This document shows, piece by piece, positions 1-11,031 of a stretch of DNA of 64,000 bases. Numbering within the stretch: position 1 is the first letter of the stretch; every line of letters begins with the position of its first letter. The position numbers and the translations under genes are program-made. The stretch is from NCBI RefSeq assembly GCF_007859945.1, contig NZ_SJPQ01000001.1, positions 1,240,001-1,304,000 of the forward strand, read 5' to 3'. This DNA comes from Pseudobythopirellula maris. Lineage in GTDB: Bacteria > Planctomycetota > Planctomycetia > Pirellulales > Lacipirellulaceae. The notes under the pieces were generated by a model. The model was not told the origin of the DNA. It ran no database searches and saw only the letters and a program-made list of their open reading frames with translations.

Positions 1-88
1 CGTCCTCCAGAACCGGGATGGTCGTCGCGCTGGCAGCGCTCGGCAAGGCCGCCACGGCGGCGGCAAGCAGGATCAAGGTGCGTCTCAT
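1..88 (-). CDS. Secreted protein, N-terminal fragment
   Basis: The first 29 codons of a minus-strand gene that runs off the left edge. It starts MRRTLILLAAAVAALPSAAS, a clear Sec signal peptide: two Arg, a hydrophobic Leu/Ala core and an Ala-x-Ala type cleavage region, followed by TTIPVLED. A GGAGAG ribosome binding site lies about 6 nt before the ATG. The function cannot be told from this fragment. An extracellular or PEP-CTERM protein would fit the rest of the window, but that is a guess. Confidence 0.6.
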   Translation of the reverse strand, partial: MRRTLILLAAAVAALPSAASATTIPVLED

Positions 89-569
89 GAGGTCTCTCCA
101 AAAACAGGGCGCCGGGGGCGTGAGGTTGATGCGCGGCGCCGCAATGGCCCCCGGAGTCGGGGCGGCGTCGGATTGAACGCGGGGTCTGGGTAGCCACTTC
201 GTGGGAAGCGATCCCTGAAGCGACGCCGACTTGTCGGCGGCGATGCGACGCGCCTTGATTCACCGCCGAGCGGTATGGGCGTCGCCTGAGTGGCTGGCTG
301 GGAGGCGAGAGAAACGCCTCGTGGCGGGCTGCCTGGGCAGGAGCATGACTTCGGGAGGGCTGAGAGTTGGGTCGCCTGGTGGGCGTGGCTGGCAAAAACG
401 TGCCAAAAAGCCATCCCATGTATTGCGACTGCGTCTCAGTATCTGTAGGTTATCGACCTGCCGCATTTACGCAAGGGGGCATGCCTAAATTAATCGTGAT
501 TCAGCGGCGCCCTGCGATGCCCCTCCATTTACAGGCTCCATCCAACCTCGCTACCCGAGGAACAATCTC
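89..569. other. Intergenic region, no gene seen
   Basis: About 480 bases between two divergent genes. I see no credible coding frame or RNA gene; the short open frames lack family features. It must hold the promoters of both neighbours, and it contains the Fur-box-like palindrome listed separately. Confidence 0.6.
424..438. promoter_or_regulatory. Fur-box-like palindrome upstream of TPR-hemP
   Basis: TGCGACTGCGTCTCA is an inverted repeat of the form TGnGACnnnGTCnCA. With its flanks (ATTGCGACTGCGTCTCAGTA) it resembles the 7-1-7 Fur operators found before hemP genes in proteobacteria. It lies about 130 bases before the TPR start codon. The palindrome is seen directly. Binding by Fur or a relative is inferred from the hemP gene downstream. 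Confidence 0.45.
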
Positions 570-1346
570 ATGAATCCCACGACACAGGACGTCGAAACAC
601 GGGCACAGAGCCTGCTGAAACGAGGCTATTACAGCCAAGCGCGTGAGCTGCTCCGCACGCCGCTTCGGCTCGAACCGAACCGCGGCTCGCTCCGGCTGCT
701 GCGGGCGATGTCGCACCACGCCGAGGGCAACTGGCGGGAAGCGCTTGAAGACGCCGAGACGGCGATGCTGCTCATGCCGCTGCCCGCCGCCGGCACGCTG
801 GTTTTGGGAGACGCCTATGCCCACAGCGGCCGGACGGAGCTGGCGATGGTGGCCTACGAGCACCTGTTAGCCGGTGGGCCCCACCCGGCCGACTTCTATG
901 CCGGCCTTTACGCGGGCTTCCGGCAGTGCGGGCGAGTGGACCGGGCGATGGAAACGTGCCGCGTTGCCTGCGAGGCGGACCCCGACAACCACGAGGCTCG
1001 CTACGGCATGGCCCATTGCATGTCGGAGCTCGGCTACGCGGCGTCGTTCATCGCCGGGGTGCTGAAAACGGTGGTCGAGGCGGCGCCAGATCGCGAGATT
1101 TACCGCCTGTCGCTCGCCTTGCAACTGGTGCGAGCGGCATCGCCCAGCGAGGCGTACGAGCAACTTCAACAGCTGCCCGCCGAGTCGCTCGGGCAGATCG
1201 GCTGCCGCTGCTCGGCCCGCACGCTGCTCGAGCTGTGCGCCTGGGCCCACGACACGCAGCGGACGAGGATTCTTGGCGATGTGCTCCGCTGCCTGCCCAC
1301 GGCTAACAGGCTTTCAAACGACAAGAATGAGGGGGAAAACCCATGA
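570..1346 (+). CDS. TPR-repeat protein, first gene of a hemP operon
   Basis: A 258-residue soluble protein with tetratricopeptide-like helical pairs along most of its length, for example QSLLKRGYYSQARELLRTPL near residue 12, then SHHAEGNWREALEDAETAML and GDAYAHSGRTELAMVAYEHL. There is no signal peptide or membrane segment. TPR proteins usually act as scaffolds for partner proteins. The TGA stop overlaps the ATG of hemP (ATGA), so the two are probably translationally coupled. A GAGGAAC ribosome binding site precedes the start. The partner is unknown; a link to heme or iron handling is inferred only from the overlap and the upstream palindrome. Confidence 0.75.
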   Translation: MNPTTQDVETRAQSLLKRGYYSQARELLRTPLRLEPNRGSLRLLRAMSHHAEGNWREALEDAETAMLLMPLPAAGTLVLGDAYAHSGRTELAMVAYEHLLAGGPHPADFYAGLYAGFRQCGRVDRAMETCRVACEADPDNHEARYGMAHCMSELGYAASFIAGVLKTVVEAAPDREIYRLSLALQLVRAASPSEAYEQLQQLPAESLGQIGCRCSARTLLELCAWAHDTQRTRILGDVLRCLPTANRLSNDKNEGENP

Positions 1347-1510
1347 GTGCGAGCACACCCAACAAGGCAACGCCGGAGCCCCCCGCCGAGCCGCGCCAGA
1401 TCGACTCGACCGAAATCTTGCGAGGCGAAAGAGCGGTGGTGATTGCGCACTCGGGCGAGCAATACCGGCTGTCGGTCACACGCAACGGCAAGCTGATTCT
1501 GCAAAAGTAG
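1343..1510 (+). CDS. hemP: Hemin uptake protein HemP
   Basis: A 55-residue protein. Residues about 25-55 match the HemP family: ILRGERAVVIAHSGEQYRLS followed by VTRNGKLILQK. The family is characterised by an LRG motif, a Glu/Gln-Tyr-Arg-Leu segment and a closing RNGKLIL-K. In proteobacteria hemP genes are small, iron-repressed and often sit beside hemin receptors, and the protein has been implicated in regulating heme uptake. Here no receptor is adjacent: the upstream partner is a TPR gene whose stop overlaps this start, and the next gene is a di-heme peroxidase. The N-terminal 24 residues are Pro-rich and probably disordered. Confidence 0.85.
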   Translation: MSASTPNKATPEPPAEPRQIDSTEILRGERAVVIAHSGEQYRLSVTRNGKLILQK

Positions 1511-1711
1511 CCCCGGCTGCGGTTTGCGGCGCCCCATTTAGGTTATGCGAGCGGGTGGTCACCGCTTAAAATGCTGGGGGGCGTAATCCTTCATTAGCTG
1601 CCAAGTAGCATATAGACTGCAGGATTGAAGCCTCGCTTCCTCCTCTGCCCAGTGACCGGAGCCGCCGATTGCGCTCCTGCCCGTGGTACTCGCCTTGAGA
1701 AACCTGACTCG

Positions 1712-3145
1712 ATGACGCCCCACCCAGCCCGCCTAGTCTCGCGTTGCGCGCGAGCTCTCGCTTTCCGCTCGCAGCGGTTGCTCCTCGCCACCCCCCTGTT
1801 TGCAGGAACCTTGGCCCTGAGCAGCCCCGCCATGGCGGGGCCCGGCGTGCCGGCGTTGCCGTCGATCGACGCTGATTATGTGGGCTACGCGGTCACCGAC
1901 TTGCCCGACCACTTCGCCACCGGCCCGGTGGCGGCGACGAACAACACGCCGCTCGACAACCCGATCACCAACGCCGGCGCCACGCTCGGCCGGGTGCTGT
2001 TCTACGACGCGCGGCTGTCGCACGACAACGGCACGGCGTGCGCTTCGTGCCATCAGCAAGCCACGGCGTTCGACGACCCCAACCAGTTCAGCGAAGGGTT
2101 CGAAGGGGGCCTCACAGGACGCCACTCCACGCCGCTGTCGAACACCGCCTACTACGCCAACGGCCGGGCGTTTTGGGACGAGCGGGCCGCCTCGCTGGAA
2201 GAGCAAGCGCTCATGCCGATCCAAGACCCGGTGGAGATGGGGACCGACCTCAACCAGCTGCGCGGCGAGTTGGCCGCGACCGACTTCTACCCCAAGCTGT
2301 TCCTCGACGCGTTCGGCAGCACCGAGGTCACCGACGAGAAGATCGGCAAAGCGATCGCCCAGTTCGTCCGCTCGATGGTCTCGTACCAGTCGAAGTACGA
2401 CCAAGCGGTCGAGGCGGGCACGTCGGCCGAGCCCGACTTCGAGTCGGTCTTCACCGCCCAAGAGCTGCGTGGCATGGAGATCTTTCATGGCGAGAGCAAG
2501 TGCAGCCAGTGCCACACAACCCACGCTCAAGTGGGCGACCGGGCCAGGAACATCGGCCTGGACGCCGACAACTCGGCCGACGAGGGCGCGGGCGATGGGA
2601 AATTCAAAACAATGTCGTTGCGGAACGTGGCGGTCCGCGAACGCTTCATGCACGACGGCCGGTTCAGCACGCTTGAAGAAGTGATCGAATTCTACAATTC
2701 GGGGGTCCAGGCGAATCCCAATCTCGATAACAAGTTGACTAAGAACGGCGAGCCGCTGCGGCTCAACCTGTCGGAGTCCGACAAGGCGGCGCTCGTCGCG
2801 TTCCTCGGCACGCTCACCGACAACACGTTCCTCACGAGCGAGCTGTTCGCCAACCCATTCGTCGCGCTCGCCGGCGACTACGACGGCGACGGCCTGGTCA
2901 ACACCGACGACTACGACCTGTGGGCCACGCTCTACGGTCAGGGCGACGACCTGCGGGCGGACGGCAACGAAGATGGCATAGTCAACGCCGCCGACTTCAC
3001 GGTGTGGCGCGACAACCTCGGCGCCAGCTGGGAAGACTTCGCGTCGGCCTTCGCCACCGCCGTGCCGGAGCCTGCCACGGCGCTGACCGTCGTGTTTGGC
3101 GCGCTGCTGGCCGCGTCGCCGAGACGGCGCCGTCACGGGCGCTAG
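1712..3145 (+). CDS. Secreted di-heme cytochrome c peroxidase (MauG/CcpA family) with dockerin-like and PEP-CTERM tail
   Basis: From the ATG at 1712 the product has 477 residues: a signal peptide (ends near SSPAMAGPG), then a di-heme peroxidase domain with two heme-attachment motifs, CASCH (110-114) and CSQCH (264-268). Met313 in FMHDGRF is the expected distal ligand of the high-potential heme. After about residue 390 come two Ca-loop dockerin-like segments (GDYDGDGLVNTDDYDLW and NEDGIVNAADFTVW), then VPEPAT from residue 451, a hydrophobic stretch and PRRRRHGR, a typical PEP-CTERM sorting signal. The open frame extends upstream to 1625, but the internal Met gives a better signal peptide. Family members reduce H2O2 or oxidise other substrates. 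The dockerin and PEP-CTERM parts suggest an envelope-anchored, assembled form. Confidence 0.9.
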   Translation: MTPHPARLVSRCARALAFRSQRLLLATPLFAGTLALSSPAMAGPGVPALPSIDADYVGYAVTDLPDHFATGPVAATNNTPLDNPITNAGATLGRVLFYDARLSHDNGTACASCHQQATAFDDPNQFSEGFEGGLTGRHSTPLSNTAYYANGRAFWDERAASLEEQALMPIQDPVEMGTDLNQLRGELAATDFYPKLFLDAFGSTEVTDEKIGKAIAQFVRSMVSYQSKYDQAVEAGTSAEPDFESVFTAQELRGMEIFHGESKCSQCHTTHAQVGDRARNIGLDADNSADEGAGDGKFKTMSLRNVAVRERFMHDGRFSTLEEVIEFYNSGVQANPNLDNKLTKNGEPLRLNLSESDKAALVAFLGTLTDNTFLTSELFANPFVALAGDYDGDGLVNTDDYDLWATLYGQGDDLRADGNEDGIVNAADFTVWRDNLGASWEDFASAFATAVPEPATALTVVFGALLAASPRRRRHGR

Positions 3146-3178
3146 CCAGCCGTTCCTTGAGCGCCAGCCCAAGGGCGT

Positions 3179-3335
3179 TAGAGTGGTTTGCTCATTGGTG
3201 TAGACGCTCGTCTCGCGATCGGCGTCATGGCTTCGTCAGCCTGCATCGACAATGCACCGCATTGCCTGCTTCGGCTTCCTCGCCACGCCGCCAATCGCTT
3301 TCCCGCTCGTCCACACCAATTCGAATACCGCTCTA
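3179..3335 (+). repeat. 157-bp MITE-like element, copy A
   Basis: This segment recurs, inverted and with the same length, at 63237-63393; I count about six mismatches over 157 bp. It begins TAGAGTGGT and ends with the complement (ACCGCTCTA). The arms pair imperfectly over about 28 bp, sharing ATTGGTGTRGACG. The centre holds the hairpin CAATGC-ACC-GCATTG. It encodes no protein. A short element with terminal inverted repeats and TA at both ends fits a non-autonomous (MITE-type) element, possibly of IS630/Tc1 type. It lies 33 bases after the peroxidase gene. Confidence 0.75.
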
Positions 3336-3518
3336 GCCCCCGGAGTCTCGCCGGGCGCCCGCTTCACTCCGGGGGCTTACGCCCTCCGGCTCGCCGTTGG
3401 GGATTAGCCTGCTGTTGCTAGCAGCGGGGTCCGCCGTTGTGCCGAGCTTGGCGAGTCGTTAGTCTCTCGCCGCCTCTTTGCCGGCAAGAACCCCCACTGG
3501 CCTCACCGGGCGCCACGG

Positions 3519-4406
3519 ATGGCACACGTCCCCCAGCAAACCGCTGCGCACTCGGCGTCCCGGCGCCGGGCTGCGTGCTGCGTGCTGTTGGTCTGGGCGA
3601 TGGCCGTCTCGCTGGCGGGCTGCCAGTCGGCCGAGAAGCGTCTGGTCGCCTCGAACCACAGGGACTGGACCCCCGACCTGGCGGTGCTGCCCACCGCTGA
3701 TTTCGAGGGAGACACGGTCGAGGTGCACAACGTGCGTTACTGCAAATACTACTCTCCCACCGAATACGTGGTGGATCACTACGACAAGCGGTTCGATCTG
3801 AGCCGAGTGCAGGCGGTCGATTTCATCTCGATGCCGTTCGGCCCCGTGCCGATGCTCGCCCACACGCTGCTGAGCTTCGAGTTCGCCCCCGCCGAGCCGG
3901 GCGGCGACCCGGAGCATCTCGCCGTGAGCGTCGAGGTGCGTAAGGAGAAGGGCGAGGAGAAGTTCAACCCGCTGCTGGGCCTCGCCCGGCAGTACGAGAT
4001 CACTTACGTCGTGGCCGACGAGCGCGACCTGCTCGACCGCCAAGTCAACGCCTACGACATGCCGACGTACGTCTACCGCACGGTGGCCGAGCCCGCGGAC
4101 GCGAGGGCGCTGCTGGTCGACATGCTCGAGCGCGCAAACGAGCTCAGCGAGAAGCCGGAATTCTATGACTTGCTGACGAACAACTGCACGACGAACCTGG
4201 CCGACCATGTGAACGAACTCAAGCCGAGCCGCATCACCTACGACATCGGCGTGCTGCTGCCGGGGCTCTCGGCGCGCAAGGCGTACGCCGAGCGGCTGCT
4301 GCCGCGTGACAAGCCTTTCGAGGAGCTCGAGGCCGAGGCGCTGATCAACGACCGGGCGCGGCTGGCCGCGGGGAGCGAAGATTTCTCCAAGGCGATCCGG
4401 CGATAA
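3519..4406 (+). CDS. DUF4105-type lipoprotein
   Basis: A 295-residue protein with an Arg-rich N-terminus, a hydrophobic core and a lipobox ending at Cys35 (SLAGC), so probably a lipoprotein. The rest matches the DUF4105 (Lnb N-terminal periplasmic) family: a segment with DYDKRFDLSRVQAVDFISMP-like character, then the hallmark NNCTTN around Cys223 preceded by EFYDLLT. That family has a papain-like or permuted-hydrolase flavour, and the Asn-Cys motif is likely catalytic (family knowledge, not shown here). It stands alone between the 157-bp element and a methyltransferase gene. The substrate is unknown. Confidence 0.75.
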   Translation: MAHVPQQTAAHSASRRRAACCVLLVWAMAVSLAGCQSAEKRLVASNHRDWTPDLAVLPTADFEGDTVEVHNVRYCKYYSPTEYVVDHYDKRFDLSRVQAVDFISMPFGPVPMLAHTLLSFEFAPAEPGGDPEHLAVSVEVRKEKGEEKFNPLLGLARQYEITYVVADERDLLDRQVNAYDMPTYVYRTVAEPADARALLVDMLERANELSEKPEFYDLLTNNCTTNLADHVNELKPSRITYDIGVLLPGLSARKAYAERLLPRDKPFEELEAEALINDRARLAAGSEDFSKAIRR

Positions 4407-4608
4407 GCGGCCATCGGCGTGCGGCTGCTCGGCCGGGCAGTGCTAGCAGGGGCCGGCGCGGCGCCCACGCCATATCGATATTGTCATTGCGGCAAGTCGC
4501 TGGCATACTCCGCCGCGCACACAGAAAGTCACGCCCCCCGGCCGGCTTCTCCCCGGCTCCTGGGCGCTCCCCATCCGACCACACACCCTTCAATTCAGGC
4601 GCAATCCG

Positions 4609-5307
4609 ATGTTAACGAAAACAAAGCACAGGCTCGCGCGTCGGTTGGGATCGATGGCGAGCAGGCTCTCGCCCGTGAGCACGGACCAAGGGTACGAGCT
4701 GTACCAGTACCGCCGCGCCGACGGGGCTTTCGACTACGACCGCTACCGCGAGGTCCAGGTCGCCGCGAACAAGAAGAAGATCAACAACGTTTGGGTGCGC
4801 GAAGAGAACATCGCGTTCCTCGCCGAATACGTGAAGTCGACGCTCGGCGGCGCGTCGTTCGGCTTGTGCCACGGCACGCGGCGCGGCAAGGAGCAGGAGT
4901 GGTTCCGCAAGCACCTCGGCTGCGAGGTGCTCGGCACCGAGATCTCCGACACCGCCACCGAGTTCCCCCACACGATCCAGTGGGACTTCCACGAGGTGAA
5001 GCCCGAGTGGGTCGACTCGACCGACTTTATCTACAGCAACTCGTTCGACCACAGCTACGACCCACGCACGTGTCTGAACGCCTGGATGAGCTGCGTGCGG
5101 CCGGGCGGGGTCTGCCTGATCGAGCACACCTCCGGTCACGAGGAAGCGAACGAGATGGACCCGTTCGGCGCCGAGGTGACCCGCATGCCCTATCTCGTCC
5201 TGAGCTGGGGCGAGGGCCGCTACTGCGTGACCGAGATCCTCAACGCGCCCTCCAAGCCCGAGGGACGGGGGTACATCCAGTACTTGGTGGTCAAGCGGCT
5301 CGGCTGA
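4609..5307 (+). CDS. SAM-dependent methyltransferase-like protein
   Basis: A 232-residue soluble protein. The central part has a class I methyltransferase Rossmann pattern: SFGLCHGTRRGKEQEWF (about residue 85) at the glycine-rich loop, VLGTEISDTA for the acidic end of strand 2, then TDFIYSNSFDHSYDP for the strand 4 region and SCVRPGGVCLIEHTSG for strand 5. This variant, with a GTRRGKEQEWF-like loop, occurs in small enzymes linked to glycan or surface polymer synthesis; the substrate here is not known. Its last 17 bases overlap the end of the convergent pectate-lyase pseudogene. Confidence 0.7.
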   Translation: MLTKTKHRLARRLGSMASRLSPVSTDQGYELYQYRRADGAFDYDRYREVQVAANKKKINNVWVREENIAFLAEYVKSTLGGASFGLCHGTRRGKEQEWFRKHLGCEVLGTEISDTATEFPHTIQWDFHEVKPEWVDSTDFIYSNSFDHSYDPRTCLNAWMSCVRPGGVCLIEHTSGHEEANEMDPFGAEVTRMPYLVLSWGEGRYCVTEILNAPSKPEGRGYIQYLVVKRLG

Positions 5308-6840
5308 CGCCAGTCGTTCGAGACCTGCCGCGGACAGGGGCGAGCGCCGCAATCGCGACGAGCCCCAGCGCGGCCGGTTCGGGAACCGTGTGCGAAGCCC
5401 CCGGCGCCTCGGTGGTTAGGCCGTAATTGGCGACCCACACGTCGAAGTCGCTCTGCGAGAAGACCGCGCCCAGGTTGTCGCGCCAAACGGTGAAGTCGCT
5501 GGCGTCGACCACACCGTCGGCGTTGAAGTCGCCCGGCATGCCGGACTCGAACGCCCCCAGGTCGGGGGCCATGCCGTTGAACGGCGAGCCGACATCGGCG
5601 CCCCGGTCGATGGCCGAGCTCCCCGGCGCCAGGCGCAGGAAGTCGAGCACCGGCAGCGAGCCGTCGGGTCCGCGGGGGCCGTCGACCCCGTCGCGCGAGA
5701 GGCTCAGGAAGTCGCTGGCGTTCAGACCCCGCAGATGCCAGCTGTTGTCCTCATCGTCGATCGGCTCTGAGCCAACGTTGTGCAAGTCGTTGTTGTTGCC
5801 GTACGCGATGTTGTTCCGCAGGTAGTGCTCGGCGGGCCAGTCCGCGGGGTCCACGTCGTTCAGCAGGTCGAACCCGCGTGAGTTGCTGAACGAGGTGTTG
5901 CCCACCCACTCGATCGCGCCGGGGTGGTGATTGGCGTAGAAGCCCTACACGCGGTTGTCGAACGCGAGGTTGCCGATCACCTCGTTGCGGGGCACGCCTT
6001 CGGGGTCGGGAAAATTGTTCTCATTGAGGCCGTAGCCGCCCGCCTTGAACCCGGCGCCGTTGCCGGCCGCCGTGGTCGTGCCGGGGACGTAGCCGTTGGA
6101 CCACGCCCACGAGCTCTCGACCCGCACGTGGCCGTCGGAGTTGATGAAATCGTAGCCGTCGTCGCTGTTGTTCCAGGCACGGTTGCCGATGAAGACGTTG
6201 CCGTCGTCGTTGCTGTGGCTGCCGAAGCCGTCGGCGTTCTCGCCGCCGCGGTCGGGGTCGTAGTTGTTGTGCGAGTCGGAGTTGAGCACAAGATTGCCGC
6301 CGCCGTCCTGGATGAACAGCCCCGGGCCCTCGTTGTGATGCAGGTCGAGCCGCTCGAACACGTTGTGGTCGGCGCCGTTCTCCACCCGGATGCCCCACGA
6401 CTCGTTGACGTTGGTGATCACCTGCTGCACGCCGCGCAGCTCGATGCCGCGGAAGTGGAGCCAGTCGGCCCGCACGCTGAAGCCGCGGATCCGCTCGTAA
6501 GGGGTGTAGTCGAAGAAGTCGAAGACGGGGGTCTCGTCCTGGTAGGCCCAGTAGTTGATCCGCGCGCCTGGCGAGCCGCTCTTGTTGAACAGCACGGCGA
6601 CCGAGGGGCCGTCGCTGGCGACGTATTTTACTCGCCGCCGCGGAGCCAAACCGTGTCACCCGCCGAGGCGGCCTGCTGACCGCGCTCGATCGAGCCAAAC
6701 GGCTGGGCCAGGGTGCCGGGGTTCGAGTCGCTGCCTGTGGGTGAAACGTACCATTCGCCTGCCGAGGCGGCGCCGACGGCGAGGACCGCCAGGCAGGGGA
6801 CCCACGGCAGCCCCAGTAAAAAGAATTGATGAAGCTTCAC
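5291..6840 (-). pseudogene. Pectate lyase-like (PL9-type beta-helix) PEP-CTERM protein, broken by a frameshift and a stop
   Basis: Three fragments join into one secreted protein. Start: a GTG at 6840 with AAAGGA upstream, a signal peptide and GEWYVSPTGSDSNPGTLAQP, a classic PL9 opening. At about 6629-6637 the frame breaks after DTVWLRGGE; one extra base in the TAAAAT run would restore EYKYVASDGPS. The helix continues (IRGFSVRADWLHFRGIEL, HNVFERLDLHHNEGPGLFIQ) to a TAG at 5945-5947 inside NRV-stop-GFYANHHPG, where homologues typically have Lys, so AAG to TAG is likely. The last part carries a dockerin-like segment (DFNADGVVDASDFTVWRDNL) and a VPEPAALGL PEP-CTERM tail. Two independent lesions favour true decay over sequencing error, but errors remain possible. 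Confidence 0.8.
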
Positions 6841-7354
6841 GCCATGTCCTTTATCACTTCGCGGGGGTCCCTGCACCGAGACCCCTAGCCTTGGTTGCAG
6901 CAAGCTCGCGGCGGGCCGGGCCCAGCTCGCCAGCTTCGGGGGGGGGGGCGTCGGCTCTAGAATACGGCTCAAAAAGAATGGGAGGAGGAGTCACGCCGCC
7001 GCGGCCGAAATCAGGATCATGCCGACGCTCTCAGTATAGCCCAGAGCGAGCCAACCGGGGGGTCGGCCGCCATAGGAGCGACTGGGCTCCGACCGCCCGG
7101 GCCCGCCGATCACCCGGCGCCTCGCCAAACGTCTGGGGTGGGCGCTTGACGCCCCAGGGCCCCCAAAACTACGATCCGAGGTTTGTTTTCGCCCTTCGGC
7201 GGCCGCCATGCGTGCCGTGGCTCCCGAGCCCGCCCTGGCGGCCCTAGCGCGAACCTCACCGCACAACACGATTCGGCTCGGCGACACACTTCGCCGGCCG
7301 TCGCATACTCAACCGCCCTCCATCGAAACCCCACCGATCAAGGACACTCCAGGC
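6841..7354. other. Intergenic region between pseudogene and ppdK
   Basis: About 510 bases with the promoters of both divergent neighbours. I see a run of ten G near 6940 and a hairpin CTGGGG...CCCCAG at 7133-7157. The ppdK frame is open upstream to 7208, but that stretch has no family similarity and I treat it as non-coding. Confidence 0.5.
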
Positions 7355-10039
<2,685 letters not shown>

Positions 10040-10068
10040 TCCACAGGATCACCGATCGCGACAAACGA

Positions 10069-10098
10069 GGGGCGGCCCATGGGGCCGCCCCTTTTTTT
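10069..10098 (+). terminator. Rho-independent terminator of ppdK
   Basis: A perfect 10-bp stem, GGGGCGGCCC / GGGCCGCCCC with loop ATG, followed by seven T. It lies 30 bases after the ppdK stop. Confidence 0.95.
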
Positions 10099-10174
10099 GT
10101 GTCTCGTGCCAAGAAGCGGCCGACCAGCTTTGCCGGTCGAGTCAGCTTGCCAGACCGATCTGCGGGCCGACCTG

Positions 10175-10519
10175 TCAGCGGGCCGCCTCGGTGGCGGCGG
10201 TCTCCTCCTTGGCGTCGCCTTGCGGCTCCAAGTGAAAAACCACGCGGAACGCCTGGTAGCCGGCGGCAAGCTTGTCGCCGTAGATCGCCGTGAGCTCCTG
10301 ACGCAGCTCGTCGGCCGTGGCGAAGCCGTCCGGGCGGGCGTCGTGGTCGGTCAGGTCGTCCAAATCGACCCCCTCGACCAGTGTGACCCGTGCGTACCCG
10401 GCGCCCGGGATGTAGCTCCGCTGGCCGGTACGCATCATCCGATGGCTCCAGAGCCGGATGGTCTGCGTTTTTTCTCCGCTGCGGATAGCGTGCAGGAACT
10501 TCTTTTTGAAGAGCAGCAT
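10175..10519 (-). CDS. ASCH-domain protein
   Basis: A 114-residue protein beginning MLLFKKKFLHAIRSGEKTQT followed by IRLWSH. This is the ASCH fold signature: a strand, then a helix with ...SGEKTQTIRLW. The C-terminal part, AGYQAFRVVFHLEP, forms the closing strands. ASCH domains are PUA-like and are thought to bind RNA or modified nucleotides; individual targets are mostly unknown. The last 15 residues (GDAKEETAATEAAR) look disordered. The gene is convergent with ppdK, with the ppdK terminator between them. Confidence 0.8.
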   Translation of the reverse strand: MLLFKKKFLHAIRSGEKTQTIRLWSHRMMRTGQRSYIPGAGYARVTLVEGVDLDDLTDHDARPDGFATADELRQELTAIYGDKLAAGYQAFRVVFHLEPQGDAKEETAATEAAR

Positions 10520-11031
10520 TGCCTGATCCGGGCGTAGGGATGGCGAAGGGCTAGAAAAGCCCCCGCGCTAACGAGCGATCGAGGAAACGAGCATCCTACC
10601 GCCCCCGACTGCGGGACGACGCTGGCAGATGAGGAGCCAGAGTGTCACAAACAGTCACACCCCCCACCTAAGAGGGGTGCGCTCCTGTCTGGGATTGCCT
10701 TGCCCCGTGTCGATGACTCTCCGAAATCTGTCAATTTTTCTCTTTAGCTAGCGAATTCCTTGCGGTCTTTCTCAATGTAGTTAAACTCGGCAAGGTAAGC
10801 CTCGTCTCCCCACTCAGGCACTATGCCTGGGCAATAGCTGGCGGCCGCATGATGGGCCTGTCACACGATGGAGCCAAGCACGCACGGAAGAAGCTTCGGA
10901 GTCAGCCGTATTTGCTTTGATTAGCGTGTCTTTGTTCCGACGTCCCCCGGTCTTCATAGCACAACGAATTCGCACCACCTTGAGTGCTGGGCTAGTGAAC
11001 TAGCCTGCACCTTCCGAAGGAAACGCTAGTG
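10520..11031. other. Intergenic region with a 5'-UTR hairpin
   Basis: About 510 bases of lower GC than the flanks and no credible gene. At 10984-11010, just before the next gene, GTGC-GGCTAGT-GA-ACTAGCC-GCAC forms an 11-bp stem with a small bulge. It could be a leader hairpin or an operator. The AAGGA ribosome binding site follows it. Confidence 0.5.
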
